This document shows positions 60,339 to 64,000 of a stretch of 64,000 bases of DNA, in pieces. How positions within the stretch are numbered: position 1 is the first letter of the stretch; the number at the start of each line of letters is the position of its first letter. The DNA comes from CTSoil-043 sp963821235. Lineage in GTDB: Bacteria > Chloroflexota > Limnocylindria > Limnocylindrales > CSP1-4. The position numbers and the translations under genes are program-made. The notes under the pieces were generated by a model. That model saw only the letters and a list, made by a program, of their open reading frames with translations. It did not search any database and was not told the DNA's origin. The DNA lies in NCBI GenBank assembly GCA_963821235.1, contig CAWGCS010000001.1, positions 1,488,001-1,552,000 on the forward strand, read 5' to 3'.

Positions 60339-61907
60339 ATGGCCGAGCGGATCAAGATCACGTACGCGACGCTCCGCAACGACAACGAGGAGCTCCACGC
60401 CCAGTACGACGCCGGGATCGAGAGGGCGCGGGCCCGCCTGGGCGAGCACCACGCCAACTGGGTGGGCGGGAAGGCGCGCGAGGGCGACGGCTCGTTCGAG
60501 CTGCGCTCGCCGATCGACCGCGACGTGCTCGTCGGCACCTTCGCCAGGGGGACCCGCCAGGACGTCCGCGACGCCGTCACCGCCGCGCGGGCCGCCCAGC
60601 CGGCCTGGCGCGCCACCCCGTGGCGCGATCGCCTCGCCCTGCTCCGCGCCGCCGCCGAGCGCCTCTCGGCGCGCCAGATGGAGTACGGGGCCATGATGGC
60701 GATCGAGGTCGGCAAGAGCCGTCTCGAGGCGCTCGGCGAGGTGGAGGAGGCGGCCGACCTGCTCCGCTACTACTCGGACGTCTACGAGCGCAATGACGGC
60801 TACCTGCACCCGATGGACAACCTCGGGGACCCGACCGTCCACACGCGCTCCGTCCTGCGACCCTTCGGCGTCTTCGCCGTCATCAGCCCCTTCAACTTCC
60901 CCATGGCCCTCGCCGCGGGCCCGTCCGCGGGCGCCCTCGCCGCTGGCAACACGGTCGTCTTCAAGCCGGCCAGCGCCAGCGCGATGAGCGGCGTCCTGCT
61001 CGCCGAGGCCCTCCGCGACGCCGGGCTGCCCGACGGCGTCTTCAACCTCGTCATGGGCCCGGGCGCGACGGTCGGCCAGGAGATGCAGGAGAACCCGGGG
61101 ATCGACGGCATCGTCTTCACCGGCTCCTACGAGGTCGGGATGGGCCTCTTCCGGACCTTCTCGAAGGGCTGGCCCAAGCCGTGCATCGTCGAGATGGGCG
61201 GCAAGAACCCGGCCATCGTGACGGCCCGGGCCGACCTCGAGGAGGCGGCCGAAGGGATCGTGCGCAGCGCCTTCGGCTTCGGCGGCCAGAAGTGCTCCGC
61301 CAACAGCCGCGTCTACGTCGACCGCTCCGCCCACGACGAGCTGGTCAAGCTGCTGGTCCGCAAGACGGAGGCAATCACGATCGGCGACCCGCTCGTCCGC
61401 ACCAACTGGCTCGGGCCGATCATCGACGAGGCCGCCGTGGACCGCTACCTGGTCGCCGTGGCCGACGCGCGACGGGACGGCCGCGTCTTCATTGGTGGGG
61501 AGCGACTCTCCGACGGCGACCTCGCCCGGGGAACCTTCGTCGAGCCGGCGGTGGTCGGCAACCTCCCGGCCGGGCATCGCCTCTTCCAGGACGAGCTGTT
61601 CGTGCCCTTCACCGCGGTCCACGCCGTCGGCTCGCTCGACGAGGCCCTCCGGCTCGCCAACGACAGCACGTACGGCCTCACGGCGGGCATCTACAGCGAG
61701 GATCCGGGCGAGGTGGATCGCTTCCTCGACGAGATCGAAGCCGGCGTCCTGTACGTCAATCGCCGGGCGGGGGCCACGACGGGCGCCTGGCCCGGCGTGC
61801 AGCCGTTCGGCGGCTGGAAGGGATCGGGCTCCACCGGCAAGGCCGGCCTCAGCCTCTACTACCCGGCCCAGTTCCTCCGCGAGCAGAGCCACACGATCGT
61901 CGACTGA
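60339..61907 (+). CDS. Aldehyde dehydrogenase, 1-pyrroline-5-carboxylate dehydrogenase-like
   Basis: The 522-residue protein has the ALDH core: PFGVFAVISPFNFPMALAAGP, NTVVFKPAS, VFTGSYEVGMGLF, the general-base Glu in EMGGKNPAIV and the catalytic Cys in GGQKCSANSR. The C-terminal GVQPFGGWKGSGSTGKAG motif fits P5C dehydrogenases (RocA/PruA type), which oxidise glutamate-semialdehyde to glutamate. A GAGGAG site precedes the ATG. With the aminotransferase downstream, a path for ornithine, proline or GABA degradation is inferred. Confidence 0.9.
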   Translation: MAERIKITYATLRNDNEELHAQYDAGIERARARLGEHHANWVGGKAREGDGSFELRSPIDRDVLVGTFARGTRQDVRDAVTAARAAQPAWRATPWRDRLALLRAAAERLSARQMEYGAMMAIEVGKSRLEALGEVEEAADLLRYYSDVYERNDGYLHPMDNLGDPTVHTRSVLRPFGVFAVISPFNFPMALAAGPSAGALAAGNTVVFKPASASAMSGVLLAEALRDAGLPDGVFNLVMGPGATVGQEMQENPGIDGIVFTGSYEVGMGLFRTFSKGWPKPCIVEMGGKNPAIVTARADLEEAAEGIVRSAFGFGGQKCSANSRVYVDRSAHDELVKLLVRKTEAITIGDPLVRTNWLGPIIDEAAVDRYLVAVADARRDGRVFIGGERLSDGDLARGTFVEPAVVGNLPAGHRLFQDELFVPFTAVHAVGSLDEALRLANDSTYGLTAGIYSEDPGEVDRFLDEIEAGVLYVNRRAGATTGAWPGVQPFGGWKGSGSTGKAGLSLYYPAQFLREQSHTIVD

Positions 61908-61993
61908 CGTCGCGCCGGCGCTGCACGGTCGCGACCGGCGGGATCCCGGGCCTGCGGCCTGCCGAAGGTCATCGGGCGCCCGGGCCTTCCGGC

Positions 61994-62031
61994 TATACTC
62001 GGCTCTATCCACTCTGCATAAACTGTATGCG
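61994..62031 (+). promoter_or_regulatory. TATACT -10 box followed by a GCATA-N5-TATGC dyad
   Basis: TATACT (61994-61999) lies in the 169-base spacer before the aminotransferase. The inverted repeat GCATA-AACTG-TATGC (62016-62030), AT-rich against the surroundings, lies downstream of the likely transcription start, as expected of a roadblock operator. Confidence 0.45.
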
Positions 62032-62076
62032 TTCACCCCGCACGCGCTGCGGCGCGACCAGGCAGGAGGTCTCCGC

Positions 62077-63435
<1,359 letters not shown>

Positions 63436-63503
63436 CATCGGCGGTGTCCCGGCCGCGAGCCCGCGGCCGGCAGCCAGGCCCCGAACGCAGGGAGGAGCGC
63501 AGG

Positions 63504-64000
63504 GTGAGCTCAAAGGTCGCCACGATGCGCGACGCGATCTCGGAGCTGGTCCGCGACGGCGACACGGTCGCGATCGAGGGGTTCACCCATCTCATCTCGT
63601 TCGCGGCCGGCCACGAGATCATCCGCCAGCGCCGGCGCGACCTCGTCCTGGCCCGCATGACGCCGGATCTCATCTACGACCAGATGGTCGCCGCGGGCGT
63701 CGCCCGCAAGCTCGTCTTCAGCTGGCTCGGCAACCCGGGGGTCGGCGGCCTCAACGCGATCCGGCGGGTGACCGAAGGCGCGGCACCGACCCTCGAGCTC
63801 GAGGAGTACAGCCACTTCGGGATGGTCGCCCGGTACGCGGCGGGGGCCGCGAAGCTCCCCTTCATGCCCCTCCGGTCGTACTTCGAGACGGACCTCCCGG
63901 TGGCCAACCCGCTGATCCGGCCGATCGAGAGCCCGTACGGCGACGGCGTCGTCTACGCGGTCCCGCCCCTCCGCCCGGACGTCTCGATCGTCCACGCCCA
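63504..64000 (+). CDS. CoA-transferase alpha subunit, N-terminal part (window edge)
   Basis: A GTG at 63504 with GGGAGGAG upstream opens 165 codons that run out of the window. MRDAISELVRDGDTVAIEGFTHLISFAAGHEIIRQ is the typical start of the type I CoA-transferase alpha subunit (3-oxoacid, glutaconate or similar). LVFSWLGNPGVGGLNAIRR is the family's nucleotide-binding segment. Substrate is unresolved. The beta subunit would lie outside. It may feed carbon from the aminotransferase into CoA thioesters. Confidence 0.88.
   Translation, partial: MSSKVATMRDAISELVRDGDTVAIEGFTHLISFAAGHEIIRQRRRDLVLARMTPDLIYDQMVAAGVARKLVFSWLGNPGVGGLNAIRRVTEGAAPTLELEEYSHFGMVARYAAGAAKLPFMPLRSYFETDLPVANPLIRPIESPYGDGVVYAVPPLRPDVSIVHA

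Overview
The window is about 72% GC, very densely coded, has no rRNA or tRNA gene that I could see, and codes on both strands in short alternating blocks. The gene set points to a free-living high-GC bacterium, most likely a soil or freshwater Chloroflexota of the Limnocylindria/Ellin6529 type. It includes corrinoid-dependent C1 enzymes, a nickel/cobalt ECF importer, a Fur-family regulator, FabI, a STAND-BTAD regulator and a contractile injection system without head genes. The phylum is an inference from gene content and style, not a proven placement. A striking global feature is that many first genes of transcription units have a TANNNT -10 hexamer only 6-9 bases before the start codon, whereas genes inside operons have purine-rich Shine-Dalgarno sequences.

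Region 1 (1-19.2 kb) is metabolic. It holds a truncated secreted subtilase, a GIY-YIG-like protein and a class I aminotransferase. A C1 cluster follows: a uroporphyrinogen-decarboxylase-type methyltransferase plus DUF1638 on the + strand, facing a - strand operon of RACE-type corrinoid activator, MetF with zinc C-terminal domain, pterin-binding methyltransferase, corrinoid protein and a second UroD-type methyltransferase. The last two genes are broken by a dense cluster of single-base indels. Next come an ArsR-type regulator, a helix-hairpin-helix protein, an M20 peptidase, a DDAH-like amidinohydrolase and a very large GH13 protein.

Region 2 (19.2-45.6 kb) is the most interesting part: an extracellular/cytoplasmic contractile injection system (eCIS, phage-tail-like). 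The structural operon (29.1-39.8 kb, +) encodes sheath, two tube proteins, a baseplate chaperone-like protein, a DUF6760 peptide, a 751-residue Ala/Pro protein with repeated hydrophobic-Gln-Arg motifs, a LysM protein, a VgrG-like spike, gp25, gpJ and gpI. The AAA+ ATPase, the DUF4255 protein and a DUF4157 HExxH protein lie divergently on the - strand. Two membrane proteins with the same zinc-ribbon / Pro-Ala linker / transmembrane / discoidin-like layout flank the locus, which also carries a seven-repeat TolB-like propeller protein, a membrane-anchored NEW3-like protein, a LuxR-type regulator and a STAND-BTAD regulator. Palindromic sites built on CTGCCCGATCGGGCAG occur in three intergenic regions of this locus only. 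In front of the sheath gene they repeat every 22 bp, which suggests a locus-specific regulon.

Region 3 (45.7-64 kb) holds small lipoproteins, a CopC protein with a polytopic membrane partner, a four-gene double ABC-2 exporter, a LysM membrane protein with a PEP-repeat tail, and a NikMNQO-like metal importer. The importer promoter is overlapped by a TGCAAC-GT-GTTGCA palindrome next to a Fur-family gene. FabI, a lipoprotein, a HAD phosphatase, a P5C-dehydrogenase-like enzyme, a class III aminotransferase and the start of a CoA-transferase subunit follow. The last three suggest an amino-acid degradation pathway.
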